This document shows positions 33,101 to 43,925 of a stretch of DNA of 64,000 bases, piece by piece (positions within the stretch are counted from its first letter, which is position 1; every line of letters begins with the position of its first letter). Origin of the DNA: Hyparrhenia diplandra. Taxonomy: Eukaryota > Streptophyta > Magnoliopsida > Poales > Poaceae. The notes beneath the pieces were generated by a model. It had not been told where the DNA came from, did no database searches, and saw only the letters and a list, made by a program, of their open reading frames with translations. The DNA lies in contig JADLZK010001309.1 in the NCBI GenBank assembly GCA_015847255.1, positions 29,096-93,095 of the forward strand, in the 5' to 3' direction. The translations under genes were made by a program, and so were the position numbers.

Positions 33101-35381
33101 TGTGCCCTTCAAGCAGTCTCTTTGCTGTAATGGGAACATATGACAATTGATGTGTCAAATTTAAATAGTCCAGCTTAAACATCTACTTGTACAAAGCAAG
33201 CGAGATTTTACAAACAACATATATGTGAGTCTTAGATTAAAAGTTAAGATATGGGACAGTACATCTTGTAGAGTTTGACTTTTTGTAAGGAGCTTTTAAA
33301 GAACAAAAACAGGAAGGCTGAATTAAATCCACCCCCAAAGGTATATTATCTTTAGCTGAATCCAAGATAAATCACATTTTCAGCTATTCACTGGGAACAT
33401 ATAAAACTGATGGCACTACATAAGTAATCGACCCCCAACGGTTCTCAAACACATAGGCTCTTCAAATTGCAGAACACTAGACCTTAACAAGCTGAATTTT
33501 GTATCTTATCCTTCACATTTCAATAGGCAATATAAAGTCAGATATTGATTAGGTTGTAGTGTATTGCTCAAGTGAAGAGAAGACATATTTTGACCTAAAT
33601 AAACAAATTAAATCTAAATAACTCATGGTCCTAATCATTAAAATGTGCTATAATGAAATGGTATGCACCCTGAAGGTGTTAAATTCCATCATCATAAAGG
33701 TACATCCATGCAATCATTGCCCTAAAGCTAAAAAGATCCTTGAAATAGTCAGGCAGCCATGAGGGGGCACCAAAAATATGAGCTAAATTATTTTATTACA
33801 TAATCATTATTGGTAATTAACTATTAGTCTTCCATGTGTGTTCTCCACGAAGAAACAATGTTATGTATGAGTTCATTGGTTAAAGGAAAAACAGGGTGCC
33901 CTATATGTCTCCCCTGTCATACCGACTCACACAAACTATCTATCTCATAATCAATCCATGTAATTTGATTCTGTACAATCTTTGAAGATGCCTAGATATA
34001 TGAATCGATGCCCCACCCTCCTCAGTCAACCTGAAAACAGCAGTACCATTTACACCCCTGCCTGTCACTATTGAGGAATCAGCTCGAATTAAGAAATGCC
34101 ATGGCAGGACAAAACATATCGCTCCTAGTTCTCGAAGGGTTCGAAGTATTATTTTAAACTCGTCTTAATGAATTAGGATGGCCAGGTGGAGCTTTGTCCA
34201 TGTGGTAGAGTATAAATAATTAATCGTTCTTCGAGGATGAGGTCAAAATGCCAAGCTACTCGATTCCCTTCCTAGGAACAGCTCGGGCGCTCTTGCCAGA
34301 GAAGCACCTGAAACACGCTCATAAAAAAAGTCTCCACTAAAATTTAATATTTCATTATTTTCCCATTCCCATTTAGCAAAGGAGAAAAATTTCAGACCTA
34401 CAGCAGGGGCACACACAGCATTCTCACAGCTCCAATCTTTTCAGTTCCCTCATAAATTGTGTCACAACAATACAATATCATCCATGAAATCGGATCAAGC
34501 TATAACAAACTCTTAATTTAACAATTTGATCACCCCAAAAAGACCCAAATTTCTTTTCTTCAGCAAGATAAGAATATTACTACGTTCCAGCATTGAATTC
34601 AAAAGGAAATCGCCACCATTGCTAATTCAGGAATACAATGCCCGCAACAAGAAATTCAGAAATACAAGAAAATTGTCCCCAAATCTCAGAACAAGATAAA
34701 TAAGTAAATAAATCAGGTGTTAAACCCTAAGATCCCGCACCAGGGTAACAACTAACAACACTAAGAACAGCAGAGAAGCCGAAACCCGCACCTTTTGTGA
34801 TCTGCAGCGTGGGTGCCGGAGAGGACAGGAAGGAGCAGAGCACTGGAACAAAAGGCCGGCGAGCAGCAGGCACCCGATGGCCTTCACCACCAATGGCCCT
34901 CCCAAAGACCCACCATTTCCCCGCACCGCGAACCCATGGCGACGACGGTGGTCCCGACCACCACATCGGGCTCCACTGGATCTGCCACCATTATTGCAGG
35001 AGCACAGGAGCGGCGGTGGCATGGGGATGACGACACCTCACCGCTTCGGGCCGGGACCCCGCGGCCCTCTGCGTGGGGTGGGAGGCCGGCCGCCGCCGGG
35101 CGACAGGGCGGAGCGGCTGGTGGGAGGGGAGGGCCGCCGTCGGAAGGAGCGCACGAGGTAAAGGCTGCCGAGCTGCACGAAACCGGCGGAGCCCCACGAT
35201 CTCGTAATTGGAATGGAAAAAAAAAAATCAATAGGAGGGAACGGGGAACGAAGCGGGGTATTCTCGAGCCGAGGCCGGTGGACGCGGTGGAACCAGCGCG
35301 GGAGCGACCATCATCGGCTCGGTGATTTGGGCTCGGGTAGCGATTATTAATCACTACCCGGGGTAATATATAGAATACCTA

Positions 35382-35402
35382 TATATATATATATATATAT
35401 AG
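35382..35402. repeat. TA microsatellite between E1 and the next unit
   Basis: A run of about ten TA units. E1 ends on its left side and the segment starting TAGTATTTCTATATGG begins on its right. Confidence 0.9.
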
Positions 35403-35452
35403 TATTTCTATATGGTACCCGGTACCGAATTTATTCAGTCCCCCAGCGTCCA

Positions 35453-36187
35453 TTGGGCAGCCAAACAGACCCAGCCCGCATTCGGACCGGAGGCTCACAG
35501 CCCGGCTCACGTACCCACCATATCGAGCGGCAAAGCAGCTCAGCTCCCCCACCAACCCACGATTTCATTTGCGGTTCCATTTTCCAGAATCCATCCGCCC
35601 TCCTGCCGGCGCCGCGCGTCACCGCCGCTACCTCCCCGCCCCTGCTCGCCGCCGCGCCTGCTGTCTCCGGTCTGCCCCAACCCCGCCACGCTGCCTCCGC
35701 CTTGTGCCGGGCGGCGCTGATCTGCTGCAGGAGGCCCCGGACCAGCGGCGGACCACCCTGTCCCCACCTTGTATCCGTCGATGGCGCGGAGCACCCAGAC
35801 ACGGGCGACGGTGCGGTCCTCCCCGCGGTGACGGCGCGGCCACCCGTGCGAAAGGTGTCCGTGGCGCCCTCTCCCTCCGACCCGGCGGCGACGCCCTTTT
35901 CTCCATCGGTGGCAGCGCGGTCTCCCAGCTCTCTGTTGCCTGGCGACAGCGCACTCCAGATCTACACCCCGCGCCCAGCGCCTGTTCCCGAACCGCAGCG
36001 CGTGAGCACGGCACCGGTCGTGAAAGGTGCCGCTGCCCTCGCTCTGCTGGGGACGAGCCCCGTGGGCCGCCTCGTCTGCGAGGCCTGTGGGCGGGCACAG
36101 CCCGTTGCCGGAGCCGTCGGTGGCCGGGCGAGCCCCTCCCCCGCACGGGGCTTCGACGGGATGACGAGTGAGCAGATCGACAAGGTA
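35453..36187 (+). pseudogene. GC-rich first-exon-like block, plus strand, unrecognised
   Basis: An open frame runs from 35453 to a good splice donor (GACAAG/GTATAG, 36187/36188), coding about 245 Pro/Ala/Arg-rich residues ending GFDGMTSEQIDK. Two other frames are also open because of GC bias, so the frame is not certain. Downstream AT-rich DNA has further exon-like pieces with fair splice sites, for example one ending TTAGAGCTTGAG/GTAAGC at about 36821 and one after TTGCATGCAG at about 37302. No domain is recognised. It may be a captured host gene 5' end. Confidence 0.3.
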
Positions 36188-37599
36188 TAGCATCCTTTCC
36201 TCCCTATCTCCGTCCAGAACCAACAAATTTTAAAATTTATGCCCTTTCATCTCCGTCAAGATCTAGAGCCATGGCCGCCAGTGCCTCCTTTCTCGTGCAA
36301 GTTTGGATTGAGTAGGGAACCTCCTCGTGGAATTTTGGATTGATTAGGCAACAGGCAGGGAGCAACAATTGATGTCAAATGTGAAGTTGCGGGTGCTTTC
36401 GTTCTCGCACAGAACTAGATGGATTATTATGCAAGAGTTTATTAAATTAATAGGCTGTATACGTGCAAATGGTCTTACCTATTCCTATTAATCAAGGAGG
36501 AGAAGTATCAATGCCTCCACCATCCGTTGAACTGCTCCACACCCCGGTCCCTAACCATTTTTATCAGGCAAGTTCAAATGAACTAGAAGTTCTAGTTTTC
36601 AAATTTTTATTAATTCCTGTTGGTGCGAGGTTGACTTGAGTTTCTATTATGTTTAGTGATTTTGTGGACGCTTATTAATCGTTTTTGGTGGACACACTTT
36701 TCTAATCAGGCAAGCTCAAATGAACTAGAAGATTTGTGGTTCTAATCTAGTTCAATGTTCTAAACATGAGATTCCATGTGCAAGCAAAGAAGTGCTTACA
36801 GTGGTTGATTTAGAGCTTGAGGTAAGCAGGCCCATTCCTTACCATGCTTATTATTCATACCTCATGTTATTTAAAGTTATGGATGCCCACAACGTGACAA
36901 TAACGCTATTAATTATTGTCAAATCGAATGGAAGCACCAAATATGTATGGTCAATCTCTTTATCATTGTTCTCTATTTATTTTTGGGATCGATGCAAAGT
37001 GTTGTGAACAAAAGATATATAATTAGAATATTTCAATGTTAGTTAAGCTAATTAATCGATCTCTTTACGTTTAGAATGTTTTGTAAATTAAATGGTCATG
37101 GATGTGCGGGTGCTTTTCACTATAAAATTAAAAGTTCTGTGTCTAATGCTGAAATCAATCCGTCAACCCCGTGTGAATTTGTGAGATGGATAAATGTGTG
37201 ATAATTTCGTGATTATTTCAGCTCGGACTCGGCGTTTCCTATTCTAATTTCATTTTGATTTTGTGAGTCATTAATCAATTACCACTACTAATTTGCATGC
37301 AGATGGGAGACCATTTCTGGCCGAAGGATTTTTAGCGCTGCATGGCTACTCATCTACAAGGTCAATTCTTCAGCAATAGTTTATCCCTGTGCTATGCTTG
37401 GGGAAAAAAGTACTCAGCTAGGACACTACTATTCTTTTTTGGTAATACTAATCTGTGATGAGGTCACATTGAAGAATCAGGGCATGATCTTTTTTGCTTA
37501 TGAAAAATATCATATTTTTTATTTTTTTTATCTCAGAAGTTCTAAAATCTGTGATGAGGTCTCATGCCTTCTTTTGTGTGTGTGTGTGTTCTTTTTACT

Positions 37600-37672
37600 T
37601 GTTCCATATGGGTTTCATCTCAAGCCTACCCCAACTAGCTTGGGACTAAAGGCTATGTTGTTGTTGTTGTAG
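37600..37672 (+). mobile_element. Au-SINE-like 3' end fragment
   Basis: The segment reads CATATGGGTTTCATCTCAAG, then CCTACCCCAACTAGCTTGGG, then ACTAAAGGCT and ends in (TTG)n. This matches my recollection of the 3' end of the Au SINE of grasses, which ends in TTG repeats. The tRNA-like 5' half is not present, so it is a 5'-truncated copy. A GT microsatellite lies just before it (37575-37590). Confidence 0.6.
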
Positions 37673-39051
37673 AAGTTCTAAAATGATTGTTGCTAATAAA
37701 TTGGCCGCTTTGTTATAATTCCCCTGTTAAAGAGATCCATTTCTCTTAAGAGATGATTGCTAAAGACATTTGTTTCCTGCTGGCTAATTAGAATTATATC
37801 AGCTTCCAATCATAGTTATATATTCTATTGCCGAATCTTCTTACATTTGTCCTCCAAGCAGCAGCTCCATAGTTCTTGAAACCTTGCATTCATGTTACAT
37901 GCAGATTATTTTCGCCAAATTTCATCCTCAATTGTTAAGCTAATTCAATCACAATTCTAAAGAGTGTTGTATGTGCACAAAGCTTTGATAGTTCCGAGCC
38001 CTTTGATGAAAATCTCTAATTGTCCTTTCAAATTGTATTTGATAACTTATAATTCCAGCTCTGATCTCCAACATGCTCTCACTCAGCTGCACACCTGTTC
38101 TAAATATTAAAAAAAAAACAATTTAGATTTTTATTCAGAGTACATACATGAACTCTTAACTTGTTAGGCCATGAGTTATAGAGAAGAGGAATTCTGAGGC
38201 TTGTCATATCTGGGAGTACTTCAATAGATAGCTTACTGTGAAGTCTTTTATACTTGCATTACATCCGTAAGTAGATATCTTGCAATTACAATTAATATGG
38301 TTTTATGTGAGAAATCAGACAACATTATTTCAATTTTTTGCAAACAATGGCTGAACGATAAGAAGCTGGAACTGATAGAAATACTAGGAATAAGATTACT
38401 TGTTTTGCCCTTGCTGCATAAGTCTTGAAATAGTAGAAACTGTAATCTATAAGAGAACACAAGCTCCCTAGAAGGCCATTTTGATCAGCACCTTTATATA
38501 GAGAAGTCACAAGTGCATGCTTTTTAATCATATTTGGTCCAACAGTTCAGAATGGGTGTCTTTTTAAGTGAGTGATACACACAGTGCTTGCCTAGATTAT
38601 TTTTCTGCTAGTAGAACTACGTAGGCGACTTTCATTATTAGTAATTCGGGATTTTTGAAGTGATATTGCGATGGTCGTATTGTAGGCTGATTAATAAGGC
38701 AACTTAAATAAAAAGCTTTAGTTTGCAATTTGCATAGTCGATGTTAGTATTATAGAACATAGATGCATAGATGCATTCCATTAGTAAATTTTATCAGTCA
38801 GCAAGCTGCAGTTCCATCTTTTGCTCCTTGTATGCATCTTTGTGCATCACATGAATAAATAGTTCAGTTCATTTTTGCCCATCACTAGTACCTGGGCAAA
38901 GGTTTTGTAGTACTAGCTCATCTGAGGCAACTATGCTAGAAAACAGAGCTTATGTAGTAGAAAACATAGCAAGGCCATTAGAGTGACCTGGCTTCTTACC
39001 TTGATGTTAGCACCTCACTTTTGTGTATTGCCTCGTGACTGAATGCTATAT

Positions 39052-39150
39052 CTGCCATGTTTCGTGTTCCCTATGGCATTTGGCTTCATTATCTTTGGAT
39101 GATTTCCATGTAGATATACTGCCATGTTTCGTGTTCCCTATGGCATTTGG
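39052..39150 (+). repeat. 67 bp partial tandem duplication
   Basis: CTGCCATGTTTCGTGTTCCC then TATGGCATTTGG starts at 39052 and at 39119. The second copy is partial. Confidence 0.9.
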
Positions 39151-42000
39151 TTAGACCACTGCCAATTTCTATGATTTCGGCTGAGTTTATTTTACTGGCG
39201 AATAGATGCTTAGTGGTGGCTAAACTTATGGTTTGCTTGCCTTTTTGCAAAATGTAAAACAACTCAGATTTACTTTCTCCACCTTTGTTCTTGTCTGCTT
39301 TTAAGGCAGAATTCTATAGCCTATGTCATTTTCCCCCTTGCACTGCAGCCATGAATTCTTAGTGTCTTGGTGATATGAGTTGTTCTTGGATGTGTTCATT
39401 AAAGCTGAAGCTATCTCCTATCTTTGTCATGTGTTCCCACATATACCAGCTTTGTCAAGCTAATTTGGTTACTGTCTAAATAATTATCTACCCAAATTTG
39501 GGTTCTGTCCTGCACCATTAGTTCTGATGATCTCACATTTAGCATATCAATGCAGATTCCGGAAGCCTACAGTCGAATCATTTGTCTTGGACTGTGATTT
39601 TACAATCGTTTTATTAATTATCTAGTTAAACCTACTAATGTTACGCACAAACGCCACTGGTTTTCTAGAGCTATACGACATGCTTGTGTATTTCTAGTTT
39701 GTTTTCAGCCAATGTTTCTGAATATTTAAAATACTCCAGTTATAAAGGTAATTCTTTATTTCCAATTGAATTAAAAAATACTAGTGAAGCAGTCTGAAGA
39801 TTAGCAAGGTTCAAAAAAACTTTGGATAAAGCAGATCCCACCACCGATTATTCTAGATGATGAAAAAAGTTCCTATTTATTTTAAAAAATTTGTAGCACA
39901 ATGCACACATCTCACATGGACAAGGACATAATATTGGATAAAGTACTTGTTAGTTGCTAGATTCTGATTTTTACTCTTAAATGACATTATTTATGATCAG
40001 ACTAGTATGCCTTTTGTGCACACACATTGGATTTTTTGAGGTCTCACACTTATGATCAGATAGTCTAGGTTCAGTTTTCAGTGTAAATTGTGACCTTTGC
40101 TTCTCATTTGTTCAAAATGAGCCTTGGGGTATCTAAGTTGGCACAATAATGCATAGCACTGATTATGTGTCTCTCTGCCTATCGCTGGTACCTTAGGTCA
40201 ATGTGAGTTTTAGACAGCATAGGTGCCGTTTTGCATTAGTTTCCCTTCTTCCACTGGTAGGTGATGTTGGCCTTATCAGCACTCGATCAGCCACACTAGT
40301 GTGCTACTTGCATGAACAAGTTAGGCTGGAATGCTTTGCACTTGTTTGGAATGATTGCTGTCTCCACGATGCATATAATTTGACATTGATTTTATGATCT
40401 ATCTATCTTGATTTATGTATGCACTAGACATTACAGAAACGAGTTATTATGACTACAGCAAATGTGAGCATTTGTATTGCTTTCACCATATATACCTATC
40501 CGTTAGTTGCTCGCAACTTTTTCGAATATTGATCTCGTGCTACCATTGGTGACTCTTTGTAATGCACACATGTTTGCAAGCTGAGGATGGTGGTACATAG
40601 GTCAAACTTTGATGCCTTTTCGTAGCTCAATTACGTAGCATTGCGTAATTCCTAAATGTAACAGCTAATTCATCTAGCCATTAACTCAGTACATATTTGC
40701 ATCTAGCATACAGTTTACATATTTCTATTTCTTTTTGGCAGAATACAGGTAGGTGATGCTAAATCGGCAGGAAGTTGAAGGTGGTTTGTTTAACATACTA
40801 GATGCTTGAACTTTATCTCTTGTTTTGTCAGTTATTGCCACACGAGGATGTCCATGCCGGACTAGGCTCTGGTTGCTCAACCAAAAGTTTTTTTTGATTC
40901 ACATTCTCCTTTTATATTTATTTATTTGAGACACTCTTTTAAAGTCTGCTCTTATTCACGATTAGCCAGTTGGACCTACACAGGTTAAGTATTCAACTAC
41001 TTTTTATCAAAATTTTGGGTGCAAAAACTGGCCATATGTTTTCTATTTATAATCAATTTGAGCAAGCAGATTGTTGCTCATTGTTACTTCATGTTAGTTG
41101 TCATTGACAACGATAGCGTGATCTTTGGTATCGACAATAATGGATGGCAGGACTTCTACAAATGATTAGTGGATGTTGCCCCATCCCCCTGTACTATGTA
41201 TTCAACAATGCATTATTAGTCGGGAAAGTGCATGAGACCTCATCCCATCAGCAGGGATGGTATGTTGCTTTAAGATGCATTACCGGATCACTTTCGGTGA
41301 CCAACAAAAGTTCCATTTTTACTACAATAATAATTTTTCTTGTTTCGATCCACAATTTCGTATGTCCAAAGTTATATATATTACAACTATTGTTTCCTTT
41401 ATAAGATCTGCAAATCCATATGCATTGCGTCTTGTGTTATTAATTATGAAAGTTCCTTTTCTTTGCTTTCTTTTGTTCTCGCTTCTTTTGACATGGTGAA
41501 GCATTTGGCGGTCATTGGAGAGGGGCAAGAGAAGAGAGGGATGCATTCGTTTTGTCTTCTCTTTTCACATTCACATAAAAAAGCAATATAATTTGGCATG
41601 AGTTGCTTTCGGAAAGTCTTGGAAGTACATCTCGCAATATCTAACAAGTCTTCATCCTCTCGAGGCCATCAGCTCCCAAGAAAAACCAAGGAATGAAAGC
41701 ATGGAAAAAAGATTGACTCTGTTCATGGCTGTAAAAGTTGTGTATTTTGTAGTCCCCTTTGTTTAGCTGACAACATTGTCCAAACGTCTACTCCTTTTTT
41801 TTTTTTTTTTGCGAGATGTAAAAAGATTTTCTTGTACATGTGCCTTCATATAGGTTGACCATGTCTGCGTACACTTGAATTATAGTTTTTATTTAGTGCT
41901 TTATATTTTTCTTCATATGATTTTACTATGAATGCTTAATTTGTATTGATATTATCAATGTTAACATGTTTCTAGTGGATATCAGATTACCGTCAAGCCA

Positions 42001-42300
42001 CAACAAAGATCAGTTCAGAAAAAAAAAAAAAAAAAAGACCACAAGTCCCGTCATTCCATTAAAAGAAATGACAAGTCATTGCATCAAAAAAATAACAAAG
42101 AATAACTAGCAGTTCAGTAAAAAGAAAAAGAAAAAAAAAAGACCGCAACCTCCGTCTTGCCATGAACCAGAATAAAAAAAAACGGAGAAAAAAAAGGTGT
42201 CTGGGATGCGACGTCACCACGTCGTCACCACGTGGGAGCGGAGACGAGGTTGGTTGGAGGCCTTCGGAGGGCTTGGCTGGCTTGCGAGGCACGGGGGTCT
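42001..42300. other. A-rich tract and GC-rich tail of E4; no gene
   Basis: Several A-runs (42018-42037, 42130-42140, 42172-42197) are followed by a GC-rich stretch with ACGTCACCACGTCGTCACCA, a 12 bp near-tandem. No coding evidence. Confidence 0.4.
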
Positions 42301-42325
42301 GAATGCATTTATATATAGTGCTGGC

Positions 42326-42327
<2 letters not shown>

Positions 42328-42374
<47 letters not shown>
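42328..42374. repeat. TA microsatellite left of E2
   Basis: About 22 TA units, the longest TA run in the window. The Tyr-Ile ORFs through it on both strands are artefacts. Confidence 0.97.
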
Positions 42375-42378
<4 letters not shown>

Positions 42379-42639
42379 GCACTTTCTATACACCCAGGAG
42401 TAACTACACCCTTCTCTATTCGGGTTTGAAGGCGGCAACAGCGGGATCCATTAGCCAAGTGCTTCTCACGGCCGCACCTTTTCAAAACGCATGCATGCAT
42501 GCATGCATGGAACTTATCTCCTCCTAGATCTCAGGTGATGACACGATAGTTTAAACTGATATATACGGTAGTATGCGTTCCTATTTTGTTTTTATTAATT
42601 ATGTCTCGATGGCTACAGAATTGCCGTGACAAACCTATC

Positions 42640-42930
42640 AGGGCCACCGTACATACTTTTCGAAAGGAAGTATGTGTACATACTTTTTAAATGGAAGTAT
42701 CTGTATGTACTTTGGGGAATAGAGTATGCATACATACAATTTATAGATTAATTTTTAAAATAAAGTATGTATATATACGTTTTGAAATAGGGTATCTGTA
42801 CATACTTTTTACTAGAAGAGAGCTTATACATACTTTTTGGAATAGAGTATGCATACATACAATTTAGATAGTACACGTGCATACATGGCAGGATTAAGTA
42901 TACGTACATACAGTATCATTTAAAAAAGGA
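42640..42930. repeat. Diverged array of GTAT-n3-TACATAC motifs in E2
   Basis: The near-palindromic motif GTATGnnTACATAC (as GTATGTGTACATAC, GTATGCATACATAC, GTATCTGTACATAC and others) recurs about nine times between 42670 and 42920, roughly every 30-45 bp, joined by TTTTnnAAAT-type linkers. Two units carry identical GAATAGAGTATGCATACATA cores. Confidence 0.75.
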
Positions 42931-43244
42931 GTATTATTAGTACATATATACTTATACATGGGTAGGATATGAGTAGATAGAAGCTGGAATGTAATATTTA
43001 AAGTACACTATACAGAACATGTATGTAGTGATACTCTATCGAGTCAAAAAGTAGCAGGTGATACTCTAATTCTAAATAATGTATCGAGAGCATCATGCAC
43101 ATTCATCCTGCGAGTGCCGACCATGAGATCGATCTGTTCTTGGATTTGTTTGATGCCGTGATAGTGATTTACTGCACCCAGATTAGATGAAAGTGAATCC
43201 CCAGATTAGATGAAAGAGAATCAAAATAATCGATCTAAAGATAC

Positions 43245-43640
43245 GTACGTACTCGCTGCCGGTCGTGTCGCTGTAGTGTGGAGGTCGCGCCGCTGCCAGG
43301 GGCGTCGTGCACGCGAGCGCCATCGCCAAGGCCACCGAGCGCGCTAGCCTGACCGCGTCGACGTTGCGGTCCGCCTTCGCTCGCAACTCCGGTTGGTCCT
43401 GAACATGAGAGGTGTACGAGGCCGCAGCTGCAGCGTCCCAATGTTTCCTCGCCCAGATCGCAGAGGCGGCGCACGCGGCCAGGTCCTCAAGATGTTCGTC
43501 GGATAGGATCAAGTCATCAAATGTCTCTCGTTCTGCAAAATCCGAGGAGATGAGATTAATTTAAATATACCAATCACAACAGGAAGGATCGGGAATATCT
43601 TGACGTACCTGGATCCCGGCCGCAGGCCCTAATGACTAGC
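43245..43640 (-). pseudogene. Two-exon gene fragment carried by E2, unrecognised
   Basis: On the minus strand a short first exon ends GGGATCCAG/GTACGT (about 43611). The acceptor TTTTGCAG (about 43536) opens a second exon coding RETFDDLILSDEHLEDLAAC, then AASAIWARKHWDAAAAASYT, and after further residues ARSVALAMALACTTPLAAAR, open to about 43245. The frame is uninterrupted, with plausible amino acid composition and an amphipathic Ala-rich part. A GCC/CCG run and a TATA-like TATATGTATATAAG (about 43715) lie upstream. I do not know the family. It looks like part of a host gene inside a TIR element. Confidence 0.45.
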
Positions 43641-43877
43641 GATCGAGTTAAGCCGCCGCCGCCGCCGCCGCCGAATGGTATATTGCTTGCGGACGCAGAC
43701 TGGAAATTTTTCTTATATACATATACCGATATACGGCGGGATGGGCATGCGCGGTGTACAGCGTTGTGTTATGTCTATCGGGTTCGGGTTCATGAGAGTA
43801 CGCCGGCACCACGTTGAGAGGGGCTGAGTATGTGTAAAACCAGAGGGTGTAACTACACCTAGGGTGTAGGAAAAATT

Positions 43878-43883
<6 letters not shown>

Positions 43884-43923
<40 letters not shown>
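43884..43923. repeat. TA microsatellite between E2 and E3
   Basis: About 19 TA units. E2 ends on the left, and an E1-type terminus (TACCCTGGGTAGTGATTATT) begins on the right. Confidence 0.95.

Positions 43924-43925
<2 letters not shown>

Larger units (their letters stand above)
29231..35022 (-). pseudogene. Gene-like exons carried by E1 (unrecognised, minus strand)
   Basis: Candidate exons in minus-strand order: 35022-34800 (GC-rich; contains KAIGCLLLAGLLFQCSAPS; donor AAAAG/GTGCGG at about 34795); 31098-30913 (VFWVSGVCSTWPEICRC); 30704-30545 (PPLHIPYISSYKRVAMDEDE and IIRVKIVDRVLCF); and 29427-29231 (acceptor TTTTTGCAG; GWNMEFQAAHVVLAPIVPII, then a hydrophobic stretch and a stop). AT-rich, intron-like DNA lies between. 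The last exon encodes a likely membrane segment. I cannot name a family, and these exons may not belong to one transcript. The likeliest reading is a host gene, or pieces of one, captured by the element. Confidence 0.35.
28602..35384. mobile_element. E1: TIR element of about 6.8 kb between TA microsatellites
   Basis: Left 28622-28658 and right 35329-35365 are inverted copies over 37 bp with three mismatches: TACCCTGGGTAGTGATTATT... against TACCCCGGGTAGTGATTAAT.... Weaker inverted similarity (TATAGG...CTA..TA) extends outward into (TA)n on both sides (28585-28606, 35382-35402). Each TIR contains its own palindrome GGGTAGTGATnnTnATCACTACCC. The target appears to be a TA repeat. The inside is gene-like: GC-rich next to the right end, then AT-rich with exon candidates on the minus strand. 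No transposase motif is visible. The behaviour recalls rice Micron-type elements that sit in TA microsatellites; the true superfamily is not determined. Confidence 0.75.
35403..42325 (+). mobile_element. E4: possible further TA-flanked element with gene-like content
   Basis: The segment lies between two TA microsatellites (35382-35402, 42328-42374). Near its ends GAATTTATTCAGTCCCCC (35427-35444) and, inverted, GGGGGTCTGAATGCATTT (42293-42311) are similar, which suggests degraded terminal inverted repeats. The ends are otherwise poorly matched, so element status is tentative. Its left part is a GC-rich exon-like block and the rest is AT-rich and intron-like. Confidence 0.35.
42368..43891. mobile_element. 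E2: TIR element of about 1.5 kb between TA microsatellites
   Basis: The left end TATATAGGGTGCACTTTCTA continues to CACCCAGGAGTAACTACACC. The right end, read inward, is TATATAGGGTAAATTTTTCC continuing to TACACCCTAGGTGTAGTTAC. The two are inverted copies over about 43 bp with mismatches and indels. Both ends run straight into (TA)n. The inside holds a repeat array (42640-42930) and a minus-strand gene fragment (43245-43640). No transposase is present. Confidence 0.75.

Noticed and set aside
35540..36226. 228-codon minus-strand ORF opposite the E4 exon-like block
   Set aside because: Arg/Gly-rich antisense frame caused by GC bias; the plus strand has the splice donor.
42197..42440. ORFs rich in Tyr-Ile
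   Set aside because: Translation of a TA microsatellite.
43632..43700. CCG trinucleotide run as a coding exon
   Set aside because: Simple repeat upstream of the captured gene fragment; no supported frame through it.
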